From an uncultured Dorea sp. (GTDB lineage: Bacteria; Bacillota; Clostridia; Lachnospirales; Lachnospiraceae): a DNA stretch of 64,000 bases. Positions 54,143 to 62,905 of this stretch are shown here, in pieces; within the stretch, counting starts at the first letter, position 1; each line of letters starts with the position of its first letter. Position numbers and translations under genes: made by a program. The stretch lies in NCBI GenBank assembly GCA_948602995.1, contig CAPEBR010000013.1, forward strand, positions 27,974-91,973, read 5' to 3'. The notes under the pieces were generated by a model. It was not told the DNA's origin and did no database searches. It was given only the letters and a program-made list of their open reading frames with translations.

Positions 54143-54222
54143 TCTATTCACACTCCGATTTTTTTAAGATAAAATTAGTATTTCCACCTTTTTCAGAAGT
54201 ATTCCATAGAGTTTTAACAATA

Positions 54223-54250
54223 TGATACAAATGTCCTTTTGACGCTTACA
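54223..54250 (+). repeat. Short copy of the TGATACAA repeat
   Basis: TGATACAAATGTCCTTTTGACGCTT in the alr-ndoA gap: the usual TGATACAA head, followed by the complement of the usual GCGTCAAAAGG tail, i.e. a hairpin variant. Confidence 0.4.
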
Positions 54251-54259
54251 TTACAATAT

Positions 54260-55426
54260 TTATTCAAAATAATCCATCTGTCCTACCACCTTGCCGTGCC
54301 TAAGATAGGTTCTTGGAATTCTCTTTCCAAGATTACAGACAAATTCATAATTAAACCTTCCGGACAGGCTGCTCAATACCTCCACCGGAAGGAATTCACC
54401 GCCGTCATGCCCCACCAGGGTAACCTTGTCGCCAAAGCTTACATTCGGAATTTCCGTAACGTCCACCATAAACTGATCCATACAGACCCTGCCAAGAATC
54501 GGAGCCTTTTTTCCATGAATCAGGACATACCCTTTCCCGGAAAGCTTCCTTGGATAACCGTCGCCATATCCAACTGGAATCGTTGCAATCCTGGTGTCTC
54601 TCTGGGTGACAAAGATGCCGCCGTAGCTTACAGGCGTTCCTGGTCCCACCCACTTCACATGCGCCACATGACTAATCAGCTCCATGGCAGGCTTAAGGGG
54701 GACTCGCTCCTTCTTAACCTCCCCGGACGGATACATGCCGTAAGAAGCAATCCCTGCACGAACCAGGTTCATATTTGCCTCTTCCATATCAATGATTGCA
54801 GCACTGTTGGAACAGTGATACCAGGAAAAGAACACTTCCCGCTCTTCAAGCGCCCGCTTCATATACAGAAAATCCTCAAGCTGCCGTCTAGTAAAGCCCT
54901 TGTCCTCTTCATCCGACTTTGAAAAATGGGTATACAGCCCTTCCATAACCAGGTGGGGAAGCCTGCTGATCTCCTCTATGATTCCCACGCTTTCCCTGTT
55001 GGCAAGAAAACCAAGCCTGGACATCCCCGTATCCAGCTTCACATGAATATAGGCATCTTTTCCGGATTCCTCTGCAATTCTAGAAAGCTCCTCCGCCATT
55101 TCCTTTGTATAGACAGTCAGCCGGATCTCATGCCTGACCATCTCTTCCCTTTGTTCCGGGAATACACATCCCAGTACAAGAACCGGCTTTCTAATGCCCT
55201 GTTTCTTTAAGATCAGCGCTTCCTCCGGCGTTGCAACGGCACAGCCCCATATATATTCCTTTTCTTCAAGCATCTGTGCGATCTGCACGGCTCCGTGTCC
55301 GTATCCGTCCATCTTGACAACTGCCAGCATGGACGCATCACTGCTGATATTCTGCTTCATTCTTTCAATATTATATTCCACCGCGTCCAGATCTACTCTC
55401 GCACAGATTCTATTATACTCCTTCAC
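54260..55426 (-). CDS. alr: Alanine racemase
   Basis: PLP enzyme making D-alanine for peptidoglycan. PLP lysine K38 in VVKMDGYGHGAVQIA; RVCMDQFMVDVT and VGYGDGYPRKLS are present. 388 residues. The GTG start at 55426 lies within the last codons of nnr, with GAGG nine bases before it. Confidence 0.97.
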   Translation of the reverse strand: MKEYNRICARVDLDAVEYNIERMKQNISSDASMLAVVKMDGYGHGAVQIAQMLEEKEYIWGCAVATPEEALILKKQGIRKPVLVLGCVFPEQREEMVRHEIRLTVYTKEMAEELSRIAEESGKDAYIHVKLDTGMSRLGFLANRESVGIIEEISRLPHLVMEGLYTHFSKSDEEDKGFTRRQLEDFLYMKRALEEREVFFSWYHCSNSAAIIDMEEANMNLVRAGIASYGMYPSGEVKKERVPLKPAMELISHVAHVKWVGPGTPVSYGGIFVTQRDTRIATIPVGYGDGYPRKLSGKGYVLIHGKKAPILGRVCMDQFMVDVTEIPNVSFGDKVTLVGHDGGEFLPVEVLSSLSGRFNYEFVCNLGKRIPRTYLRHGKVVGQMDYFE

Positions 55427-56927
55427 AATCCTGATCCTCCAGTTCTTTGATTACATATCCGAGACTGTCTGCGATCTCTCGCGCCAGGAGACTGTAACGT
55501 CCCTTTTTCTCTGCCGCATATTCGCCGGCACGCCCATGAAGCCAGGCTCCCAGAACAGCGCCTTCTGCTGGCAGAACACCCTGCGCCAGAAGACCGGCTA
55601 CGATTCCTGCCAGCACGTCTCCTGCCCCGGCCTTCGCCATGGCTGCACATCCTGACGGGTTGACATACATACGCCCTCCTCCTGAAAGAACCAGTGTGCT
55701 GGCATCCTTCAGAATGCAGGTCACCCCGGTCTCTTCTGTAAAGGTACGCAAGGCCCCTGCCCGGTCTTTTCTAAGCTCATCTACCGGGATGCCCGTCATG
55801 CGGGAGAATTCCTTCATATGTGGTGTAAGAACCATCTTCCTGTTCTCAGATGCCCTCATGTACCGGGGATTTTCCGAGATCAGATTCAGCGCGTCAGCAT
55901 CAATCACGCAGGGCACTTCTGCATTTTCAAGGGTAGTTCTCACAATCTTCTGTGACTTTTCACTCCTTCCGATACCAGAACCGATACAGATAACGTCAGC
56001 CTGGTTAAGAAGCCTTAAAAGCTCCCTCTCATCATACAGATCATATGTCGTGACCACTGCCTCCGGAATCTGTCCCTGGAGAATCTCCCGGTTATCCTCT
56101 GTGGTATAGAGCCTCACAAGTCCTGCTCCCGCCCGGTATGCACCCAGGGCATTCAGATAAGCTGCCCCTGACATTCCCCTGCTTCCTGAGATCATAAGAA
56201 GCCTTCCGTAAGTTCCTTTGTTGGAATCCGGCATTCTTACTGGAAGCATTCTCCTGTAATCTGCAGGTGACAGCATACATGCGTTCTTCCCATCTTCTTC
56301 AAACATTCTTAAGGAAATCCCGATGTCCGCTATCGTAACCTTTCCTGCATATTCCTTTCCCGGGTAAAGCACAAGCCCCAGCTTTTCAGCCTGGAAGGTA
56401 ACTGTCTCGTCCGCCCGGAAGGCAGTTCCCAGTATGGCGCCGGTATCTGCCGACACTCCGGAGGGAATATCCACAGCAAGCTTCCACGCAGGGCATGCAT
56501 TCATCTTCCCGATCAGATCATAATAGCTCCCGGAAATCTCTCTTGCTAATCCAACGCCAAAAAGAGCATCTACTATGATACTATATTCCTCCTCTGAAAA
56601 TCCGTCACACAGCCTGCCCCCTGCCTGCTCATACTTCTTTTTCTGAAACGCCGCCTCCTCTGTAAGGCGCTTTGGGTTCCCTGCCATAACGGCGGTTACA
56701 GAGAAGCCTTCCTCTGCCAGCATCCGTGCTATGGCAAAACCGTCTCCGCCGTTATTCCCAGACCCGCACACGACACAGACCGCAGAAGGGACGGACTCTC
56801 TTTTTTTAATCCTGTCCACGCAGGCCTGTGCCGCCCGCTCCATCAGTGTAAGCGACGGAACTGAAAGTGTCCGGATCGTATACTGATCCGCAGCCTTCAT
56901 CTGCCCTGCTCCTGGTAAATATCTCAT
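55413..56927 (-). CDS. nnr: Bifunctional NAD(P)H-hydrate epimerase/dehydratase
   Basis: Repairs hydrated NADH/NADPH. N-terminal epimerase domain (CGSGNNGGDGFAIARML) and C-terminal ADP-dependent dehydratase domain (GTYGRLLMISGSRGMSGAAYL, VLTPHMKEFSRM, AKAGAGDVLAGIVAGLLAQG). 504 residues. It overlaps alr by 14 bases. AGGAG ten bases before the ATG. Confidence 0.95.
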   Translation of the reverse strand: MRYLPGAGQMKAADQYTIRTLSVPSLTLMERAAQACVDRIKKRESVPSAVCVVCGSGNNGGDGFAIARMLAEEGFSVTAVMAGNPKRLTEEAAFQKKKYEQAGGRLCDGFSEEEYSIIVDALFGVGLAREISGSYYDLIGKMNACPAWKLAVDIPSGVSADTGAILGTAFRADETVTFQAEKLGLVLYPGKEYAGKVTIADIGISLRMFEEDGKNACMLSPADYRRMLPVRMPDSNKGTYGRLLMISGSRGMSGAAYLNALGAYRAGAGLVRLYTTEDNREILQGQIPEAVVTTYDLYDERELLRLLNQADVICIGSGIGRSEKSQKIVRTTLENAEVPCVIDADALNLISENPRYMRASENRKMVLTPHMKEFSRMTGIPVDELRKDRAGALRTFTEETGVTCILKDASTLVLSGGGRMYVNPSGCAAMAKAGAGDVLAGIVAGLLAQGVLPAEGAVLGAWLHGRAGEYAAEKKGRYSLLAREIADSLGYVIKELEDQDCEGV

Positions 56928-56953
56928 AGCCTTTCCACTCCTCCCGGAATTTT

Positions 56954-57011
56954 AAAAAGAAAGTGTGAAGGAAAGCCTCTTTTCCTGGCTGACTTCCCGT
57001 TCCACACTTTC
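56954..57011 (-). terminator. Terminator of rex
   Basis: Outer stem GAAAGTGTG/CACACTTTC (56959-56967 and 57003-57011) with an inner GGAAAG pair, followed by TTTTTA on the minus strand, just past the rex stop. Confidence 0.75.
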
Positions 57012-57015
57012 CGCC

Positions 57016-57681
57016 TTATACGCTCTGGCTGCCGTCAGTGCGGCTGTGTTTTTCATTATAACGGCCTATGTTATAAGACAGTCTCATCAGGCTCTCTGAC
57101 AGATGAACATTCTCCACAATAATATTCTCTGGAAGATTCAAGTCCGTATGGGCAAAATTCCAGATTGCGTGTACGCCGTTCTCTGCAAGCAGATTCGCCA
57201 CCTCAACCGCCATCTCTTTAGGAATCGTAAGGGCGGCAATCTCAATCTCATTATGGGAAATAAATTCCTTAAACTCATCCATCATGCGGACTCTTACGCC
57301 GCGGATTACCGTGTCCTTAAGCTCCGGATTCACATCAAACAGCCCCTTCAGAACAAATCCAAGTCTGTCAAAGGTCGCATATTTCGCCAGCGCCTGTCCC
57401 AGGTTTCCGGCTCCGATAATGATCATATTATGATTTTCTCCAAGACCGAGGATCTTCCCGATCTCTGTATATAAATACTTCACATTATAACCGTACCCCT
57501 GCTGTCCGAAGCCTCCGAAATTATTCAGATCCTGACGGATCTGTGATGCTGTTACCTTCATCCTCTTACTTAAATCATTTGATGATATTCTCTCAACTCC
57601 ATTTTCAAGCAGATCACCTAAATATCTGTAATATCTTGGCAGCCTTCGTATAACCGCCTGAGAAATCTCTCTGCCTTGCAT
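57016..57681 (-). CDS. rex: Redox-sensing transcriptional repressor Rex
   Basis: NADH/NAD+-sensing repressor. N-terminal winged helix (LPRYYRYLGDLLENGVERISSNDLSKRMKVTASQIRQDLNNFG) and a Rossmann domain (MIIIGAGNLGQALAKY), C-terminal swapped helix (LSESLMRLSYNIGRYNE). ATG at 57681 follows AGGTGG with eight-base spacing and gives 221 residues; the frame is open to 57705. It has its own consensus promoter. Candidate target: the alcohol dehydrogenase at 41.5 kb. Confidence 0.95.
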   Translation of the reverse strand: MQGREISQAVIRRLPRYYRYLGDLLENGVERISSNDLSKRMKVTASQIRQDLNNFGGFGQQGYGYNVKYLYTEIGKILGLGENHNMIIIGAGNLGQALAKYATFDRLGFVLKGLFDVNPELKDTVIRGVRVRMMDEFKEFISHNEIEIAALTIPKEMAVEVANLLAENGVHAIWNFAHTDLNLPENIIVENVHLSESLMRLSYNIGRYNEKHSRTDGSQSV

Positions 57682-57720
57682 TACATGTTCCACCTTTCCC
57701 CTCAAGTATATCTATACGCT

Positions 57721-57749
57721 ATTATATAAAATTGTATCATTAAAGTCAA
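57721..57749 (-). promoter_or_regulatory. Sigma-A promoter of rex
   Basis: Minus strand TTGACT (57749-57744), 17 bases, TATAAT (57726-57721), about 40 bases before the chosen ATG. AAAGTC occurs at the -35 and twice more toward the divergent gene (57793-57798, 57805-57810). Confidence 0.85.
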
Positions 57750-57757
57750 ACTTTTAG

Positions 57758-57785
57758 TTGTTTTTTTAACAGTTTTCGTTATAAT
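57758..57785 (+). promoter_or_regulatory. Promoter of the ABC-F gene
   Basis: TTGTTT (57758-57763), 16 bases, TATAAT (57780-57785), 48 bases before the ATG. Divergent to the rex promoter with eight bases between the -35 boxes. Confidence 0.6.
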
Positions 57786-57832
57786 AATGATTAAAGTCGT
57801 ACTTAAAGTCAAAATTTGGAGGGGAAGACACT

Positions 57833-59776
57833 ATGATACTGGCATGCCATGGAATTAGCAAGTCATTTGGCGAGGAGGTCATCGTAAAGAATGGCTCCTT
57901 TCATATAGAAGAACATGAGAAGGCGGCACTGGTGGGGATTAACGGCGCCGGAAAGACTACCATTTTAAAAATGATCACAGGCGAGCTTCCACCTGACGAA
58001 GGCGGTGTGATCCTCACAAAAGGGAAGACACTGGGTTATCTGGCGCAGCATCAGGATATGACAGGAAGCGGCACTATCTATGAAGAAGTAAAGACTGCAA
58101 AGTCTGAACTGCTCGCCATGGAACAGCAGATCCGCGCAATCGAGCTTGAAATGAAGCAGCTGGACGGAGATGAGCTCAGCCGGCGTATGGATACCTACCA
58201 CAGACTTATGACCGCTTTTGAAAACAACAACGGATATGCATACGAAAGTGAAATTACAGGGGTTCTGAAAGGACTTGGATTTGAGGACGCAGATTTCGGC
58301 AGGTATACAGATACCCTCTCCGGCGGGCAGAAGACCCGGGTATCCCTTGGAAAGCTTCTTCTCACAAAGCCGGACATCCTCCTTCTTGATGAGCCGACGA
58401 ACCATCTGGATCTGAATTCCATCGCATGGCTTGAAACTTATCTTCTCAATTATCCGGGATCAGTGCTGATCGTATCCCATGACCGGTATTTTTTGAACCG
58501 GGTGGCAACAAAGATTGTTGAAATCGAAAGCGGCGGGCTTATGACTTACATAGGCAACTATAGCTCCTATGCCGAAAAGAAAAAACAGCTTAGGGATGCA
58601 AGACTTAAGGAATATCTGAACCAGCAGCAGGAAATTAGGCACCAGGAGGCTGTCATTGAGAAGCTGCGCTCCTTTAACCGGGAAAAATCCATCAGGCGTG
58701 CAGAGAGCCGGGAAAAGATGCTGGAAAAGATCAGGCCTGTGGAAAAACCAGTAGAGCTCCATACGGAGATCCATCTAAAGCTCACCCCGTCAAAGACGAG
58801 CGGAAACGACGTACTCTCTGTAGAACACTTAAGCAAAGCCTTTCCACCCCAGACCTTATTTACAGACGTGAATTTTGAGATAAAGCGCGGGGAGCATGTG
58901 GCAGTCATAGGTGACAACGGAACTGGAAAAACCACGCTCCTGAAAATATTAAATCAGGTAGTACCTGCCGATTCCGGTTCCTTTTGTCTTGGGACTAATG
59001 TACAGATCGGCTACTATGACCAGGAGCACCATGTCCTCCATATGGACAAGACCATATTCGACGAGATTTCAGATGATTACCCGTCCCTTACCGGTACTGA
59101 GATCCGCAACATGCTGGCAGCATTCCTCTTTACAGGGGATGACGTATTCAAGCTGATCGGGGACTTAAGCGGCGGCGAGAGGGGACGGGTATCCCTGGCT
59201 AAGCTTATGCTGTCGGAAGCGAATTTCCTCATTCTAGACGAGCCCACCAACCATTTGGACATTACCTCCAAGGAGATTTTGGAAAAGGCGCTCAATGATT
59301 ACAGCGGTACTGTACTCTATGTATCCCATGACAGGTACTTTATCAATCAGACTGCCACAAGAATCCTGGATCTGGTTAACAGGACCTTCGTAAACTACAT
59401 TGGAAACTACGATTACTATCTTGAAAAGAAAGACGAACTTACCCAGACCTATACCGGCAGCAGCCAGACTGCTTCTGGCGGAAAGCATTCATACGACAGC
59501 TCTTCCATTACCTCTTCCGCCCCGTCTTCTTCCCGGCTAAGCTGGCAGGAGCAAAAAGAGGCCCAGGCAAAAGAACGGAAACGGCTGAATGACCTGAAAA
59601 AAACCGAAGAACGGATTGCAGCCCTGGAACAGCGCAGCACAGAAATAGATGTGGCTATGACACGGGAAGAGATCTACACAAGCTCCGTAAAATGCCAGGA
59701 ACTCTCAAAAGAAAAAGCAGATATTGAAACAGAGCTGGAGACATTGTATGAAACGTGGGAGGCTTTGGCCGAATAA
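57833..59776 (+). CDS. ABC-F family ribosome-associated ATPase
   Basis: A 647-residue protein with two ABC domains and no membrane segments: GINGAGKTT with LSGGQKTRVSLGKLLL, a charged linker (about 245-320), GDNGTGKTT with LSGGERGRVSLAKLML, and a C-terminal coiled coil (about 570-640). ABC-F proteins act on the ribosomal E site; length and C-terminal extension fit the YdiF/Uup-like housekeeping group more than drug-protection types, but resistance cannot be excluded. GGAGGGG precedes the ATG. Confidence 0.92.
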   Translation: MILACHGISKSFGEEVIVKNGSFHIEEHEKAALVGINGAGKTTILKMITGELPPDEGGVILTKGKTLGYLAQHQDMTGSGTIYEEVKTAKSELLAMEQQIRAIELEMKQLDGDELSRRMDTYHRLMTAFENNNGYAYESEITGVLKGLGFEDADFGRYTDTLSGGQKTRVSLGKLLLTKPDILLLDEPTNHLDLNSIAWLETYLLNYPGSVLIVSHDRYFLNRVATKIVEIESGGLMTYIGNYSSYAEKKKQLRDARLKEYLNQQQEIRHQEAVIEKLRSFNREKSIRRAESREKMLEKIRPVEKPVELHTEIHLKLTPSKTSGNDVLSVEHLSKAFPPQTLFTDVNFEIKRGEHVAVIGDNGTGKTTLLKILNQVVPADSGSFCLGTNVQIGYYDQEHHVLHMDKTIFDEISDDYPSLTGTEIRNMLAAFLFTGDDVFKLIGDLSGGERGRVSLAKLMLSEANFLILDEPTNHLDITSKEILEKALNDYSGTVLYVSHDRYFINQTATRILDLVNRTFVNYIGNYDYYLEKKDELTQTYTGSSQTASGGKHSYDSSSITSSAPSSSRLSWQEQKEAQAKERKRLNDLKKTEERIAALEQRSTEIDVAMTREEIYTSSVKCQELSKEKADIETELETLYETWEALAE

Positions 59777-59783
59777 AACAAAG

Positions 59784-59821
59784 TTGGGGACGGGGCATTT
59801 TTAAAAATGCCCCGTCCCCAA
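59784..59821. terminator. 38-bp perfect palindrome between convergent genes
   Basis: TTGGGGACGGGGCATTTTT followed at once by its exact complement, with no loop. It starts seven bases after the ABC-F stop and ends 31 bases before the end of the convergent ATPase gene. It could act as a bidirectional terminator; such GGGGACGGGGC palindromes also occur as dispersed repeats in Firmicutes. Confidence 0.75.
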
Positions 59822-59852
59822 ATCAGAACTTCAAATTACCTATAACGTATTC

Positions 59853-61049
59853 TTACTTTTCTAGAAGCCATTCCGCAATATTACATATCTCAATGCCTTC
59901 ATATGTGTATCTCGGATGTTTAGTTCTGGCAATTACTTTTTTGGGATACGCATCCCGTATGCTTAAAAGCGGTGCAACCTCCCTTTTAAACGTGTCCCCG
60001 CCGGTAATATTATCGCTGACCTGAACATATATTTTTTCACTTCCACACTGTGCCACAAAATCAATTTCTTTTTGATACAGTTTTCCCACATAGACATCAA
60101 AGCCTCTTCGGAGAAGCTCCATACAGACAATATTTTCATATATCCGTCCATAGTCCATATTCCTGCTGCCCAGAACCGCATAGCGAATGCCTGTGTCGCA
60201 CAGATAAAATTTATCCAGGGACTCCAGATACCTCTTTCCCCGGATATCATATCTCTTAATGTCATAAAAGACAAAGGCATTACACAGATATTTAATATAC
60301 TTTCCGATTGTCATATGGTTGGTAATAATCTTGTTTTCAGATAAGATATTGCTCACCTTATTGGGGGAAGTCAAATTGCTTACATTATCCATCAGAAATT
60401 CACTGAGCCGCTGTAGTACCGTAGTATCGGAAAGATTATACTTCTGTACAAGATCTCTGGTTACAATTGTTTCATAAACTTCTTTAATGTAATTTGTTCT
60501 ATCCTTTTCGGTTCGATATACATAAGAACCCGCCAGGCCGCCGTTTACGGAATAATCCTCAAAAAGCTGTTCTCTGTCTTTGATATCACTGTAATATTCA
60601 CAATATTCCTCAAAGCTAAAAGGAAATACAGGAATCTCAACATATCTTCCTGTAAAAAGCGTTGCCAGATCCGCACTTAATAAAAAGGCGTTTGAGCCCG
60701 TAAGATAAATGTCATACTTTCTTTTTGCATACAGGCTGTTAATGGCAAGTTCAAATCCGGGACACATTTGCACCTCATCAACAAAGACATAATTTGCCTT
60801 TCCTGCCTGATGCTGCTCTTCCACGTAATGATGAAGCGCATGATACTCTTTGATTTTCTCAAATTCCAGATCCATATAATCTATATAAATAATATTGACA
60901 TTGTCAAAATTATTCTGCAGATATTCTACAAAAGCCTGCATCATCTGAGATTTTCCAGAACGCCTAATTCCCGTAATGATTTTTATATCCGGAGTATCTT
61001 TCAAATCAATCATTCTGTCTAAATATCGTTTCCTCAAAATGGTCTTCAT
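59853..61049 (-). CDS. DUF4143-type AAA ATPase
   Basis: A 398-residue protein: Walker A GIRRSGKS (about 27-34), Walker B YVFVDEVQM, sensor LTGSNA, then the DUF4143 domain with a PD-(D/E)XK-like nuclease fold core (GRIYENIVCMELLRRGFDVYVGK...EIDFVAQ). These common ATPases have no agreed function. Upstream in-frame TTG and GTG exist; ATG at 61049 is chosen though its ribosome binding site is weak. The promoter is flanked by two palindromes. Confidence 0.85.
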   Translation of the reverse strand: MKTILRKRYLDRMIDLKDTPDIKIITGIRRSGKSQMMQAFVEYLQNNFDNVNIIYIDYMDLEFEKIKEYHALHHYVEEQHQAGKANYVFVDEVQMCPGFELAINSLYAKRKYDIYLTGSNAFLLSADLATLFTGRYVEIPVFPFSFEEYCEYYSDIKDREQLFEDYSVNGGLAGSYVYRTEKDRTNYIKEVYETIVTRDLVQKYNLSDTTVLQRLSEFLMDNVSNLTSPNKVSNILSENKIITNHMTIGKYIKYLCNAFVFYDIKRYDIRGKRYLESLDKFYLCDTGIRYAVLGSRNMDYGRIYENIVCMELLRRGFDVYVGKLYQKEIDFVAQCGSEKIYVQVSDNITGGDTFKREVAPLLSIRDAYPKKVIARTKHPRYTYEGIEICNIAEWLLEK

Positions 61050-61059
61050 TAATTCACTC

Positions 61060-61168
61060 ACTTTCAAAAATCAATTTTTTTTGTTTTTTTGAAATTAGTA
61101 TATCATGATTGCAGAAAATATGCAATGAGCTTACTTTCAAAAATCAAATTACTTTTGTTTTTTGAAAG
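61060..61168 (-). promoter_or_regulatory. Promoter flanked by two matching palindromic operators
   Basis: Minus strand TTGCAT (61125-61120), 17 bases, TATACT (61102-61097). Two copies of a palindrome, CTTTCAAAAA...TTTTTTGAAAG, lie at 61133-61168 (upstream of the -35) and 61060-61094 (from the start site into the first codons). Spacing between centres is about 73 bases, seven helical turns. Confidence 0.7.
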
Positions 61169-61224
61169 CACTTATTTGTATTCCTATTGCGTAAGATCTA
61201 ATTATAATAAAACAGAAGCGCAGC

Positions 61225-61259
61225 AATACAGGGAGAATTTTAAACACTCTCCCTGTATT
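61225..61259 (-). terminator. Hairpin after the DUF1593 gene
   Basis: 12-bp stem AATACAGGGAGA/TCTCCCTGTATT, 24 bases past the stop; T-run poor on the minus strand. Confidence 0.55.
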
Positions 61260-61282
61260 ATTTCTTACGATAAGATCTTTTA

Positions 61283-62740
61283 TTATTGGACGGTAATAAT
61301 GACTCTTTGGTAATGTGACATATAGTTTTCTCTTTCGTCTCTTACCTTTACAATCATATGAATGGTATCGCCGCTCTTTGCATCCTTTGGAATAGTAATT
61401 GTGGCAATATGCTTTGAACTATTTTCTTCTGGAAGAAGCTTTCCATCAGAATCCCCGCTGTAGCTATCCGCCTCATAATACTGCCACCATTCATAGCTTA
61501 TCCTGTCCCCATCCGGATCAGTTGCCGCTGCATGCAGTGTAACCCTCTCACCAGGTGCCGCTGTCAAGTCAGTGCCCTCGCTGACACTTACAGTCGGTCT
61601 ATGGTTCGCCTTGCCGTAATCAGATGCCACACACCAGTCTGCTCTTGATGCAAAATCATTTTGGATATCATCAAACCATCTTGTAAAAGTATATGCCGAG
61701 CTCATACCGCCTGCAATATTGCCCGCTTCGTCCCTCAGATATGGATTATAGTCAAAGGCACATCCGTTTGCTCTGTAAACATTATCCGTATCTTTTACAA
61801 ATCTTCCGTTCCATCCTCCATAAGCAGGATCCTCCAGGTTGCGGAGCCCTGTATCCAACAGATAGAAATATGCCGGGGAATCCCCTTCTGAAAGGAATCC
61901 GTCATCCGATGAATTCAAGTGGTAATTTGCCAGTAACGGACCGTGACCATTCTTAATGTTACCAAACATCCAGTCTCCGGAAAAGGTGGTCGTCAACTCC
62001 GGTTCTCTCGTGTTCCCGGCAATATTGGCCATCCATGGATAAGCAAATGTCCAGAAAATTCCATCAAGTCCTTTATTTTGCGTTCCGTCCACAATCGCAC
62101 GAATCTCTGGCCACTCTTTGGAAATGTACTCGGAATAAGTTTCATCCTGTTCTCCAATAAGGTACAAAAAGGCTTTCCTGTTTATTTTCTCGCAGATTGC
62201 ATTCCACTCTGAGGAATTAGCATATTCTTCCTGAATGGATTTTAATGCCATGGCAATCGTATTGGATCCTCCCCATGCCTGGAGGTATAAAGTTCTTTCA
62301 TCATCATCTAACAGAGCCTCTTTAACTAGACGGGATCCCTCTGTCTCCCCTGTCATATCGCCTTTGAATTTGATGTTTCCTTCCTTAACAATACTCTGAA
62401 GGTAATTTGGTGCGGGATACCCATCGGCATGTACTTTCAGGTTCTCATATACCTTTGCGTAATCATCTAAAAGTCCTTTTGCCCAGTCTGTTCCTGCCCA
62501 GGAGTTCATCTCCACCCCTGTTTCAGGGTCGCCTGCCCAATGGAACTGGGAACTCGTGAACACCAGACCCTCCAAATCTATTTCATTTGCATACAGCATC
62601 AGGCGCATAAAGGAATTTTGATCATCCGCCTCCGCATCAGATGTTACGATAGTGCGTATTTTACTTTCCTGTACGACTGCCACGGCAGTATCTTGAAAAG
62701 TCCCGAAAAAGCCTGTAAAATCAATGATTCCACGGCTCAA
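61283..62740 (-). CDS. DUF1593 nucleoside-hydrolase-like protein, N-terminus probably lost
   Basis: A 485-residue frame. From about residue 28 it follows the DUF1593 (Sde182-like) family: IRTIVTSDAEADDQNSFMRLMLYANEIDLEGLVFTSSQFHW with the Asp cluster of nucleoside hydrolases, and a C-terminal Ig-like domain (about 395-485). Relatives are secreted, yet there is no signal peptide and no ATG; the first codon is a TTG without a ribosome binding site. In-frame codons continue upstream to a stop near 62815. The 5' end therefore looks deleted or rearranged, and the gene may be dead. Confidence 0.75.
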   Translation of the reverse strand: MSRGIIDFTGFFGTFQDTAVAVVQESKIRTIVTSDAEADDQNSFMRLMLYANEIDLEGLVFTSSQFHWAGDPETGVEMNSWAGTDWAKGLLDDYAKVYENLKVHADGYPAPNYLQSIVKEGNIKFKGDMTGETEGSRLVKEALLDDDERTLYLQAWGGSNTIAMALKSIQEEYANSSEWNAICEKINRKAFLYLIGEQDETYSEYISKEWPEIRAIVDGTQNKGLDGIFWTFAYPWMANIAGNTREPELTTTFSGDWMFGNIKNGHGPLLANYHLNSSDDGFLSEGDSPAYFYLLDTGLRNLEDPAYGGWNGRFVKDTDNVYRANGCAFDYNPYLRDEAGNIAGGMSSAYTFTRWFDDIQNDFASRADWCVASDYGKANHRPTVSVSEGTDLTAAPGERVTLHAAATDPDGDRISYEWWQYYEADSYSGDSDGKLLPEENSSKHIATITIPKDAKSGDTIHMIVKVRDERENYMSHYQRVIITVQ

Positions 62741-62905
62741 GCAGGCATTTACTACACCACTACTACACCATTTCTGAAAGAGCCTTGAAATGACATCCCC
62801 TATATAAAATGAGTTTTAAAAAGATATAGTATTTAAATTCAGCAAAAATTTGTTATAATAATTAACGAAGTAAATTGATGGTTTGATTTAGAAGGAGAAT
62901 TGAAG

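Noticed and set aside
57758..57775. Rex site in the rex/ABC-F promoter region (TTGTTTTTTTAACAG)
   Set aside because: Half-sites are too close together and the left half lacks the AA; it does not fit TTGTTAA-N4-TTAACAA.
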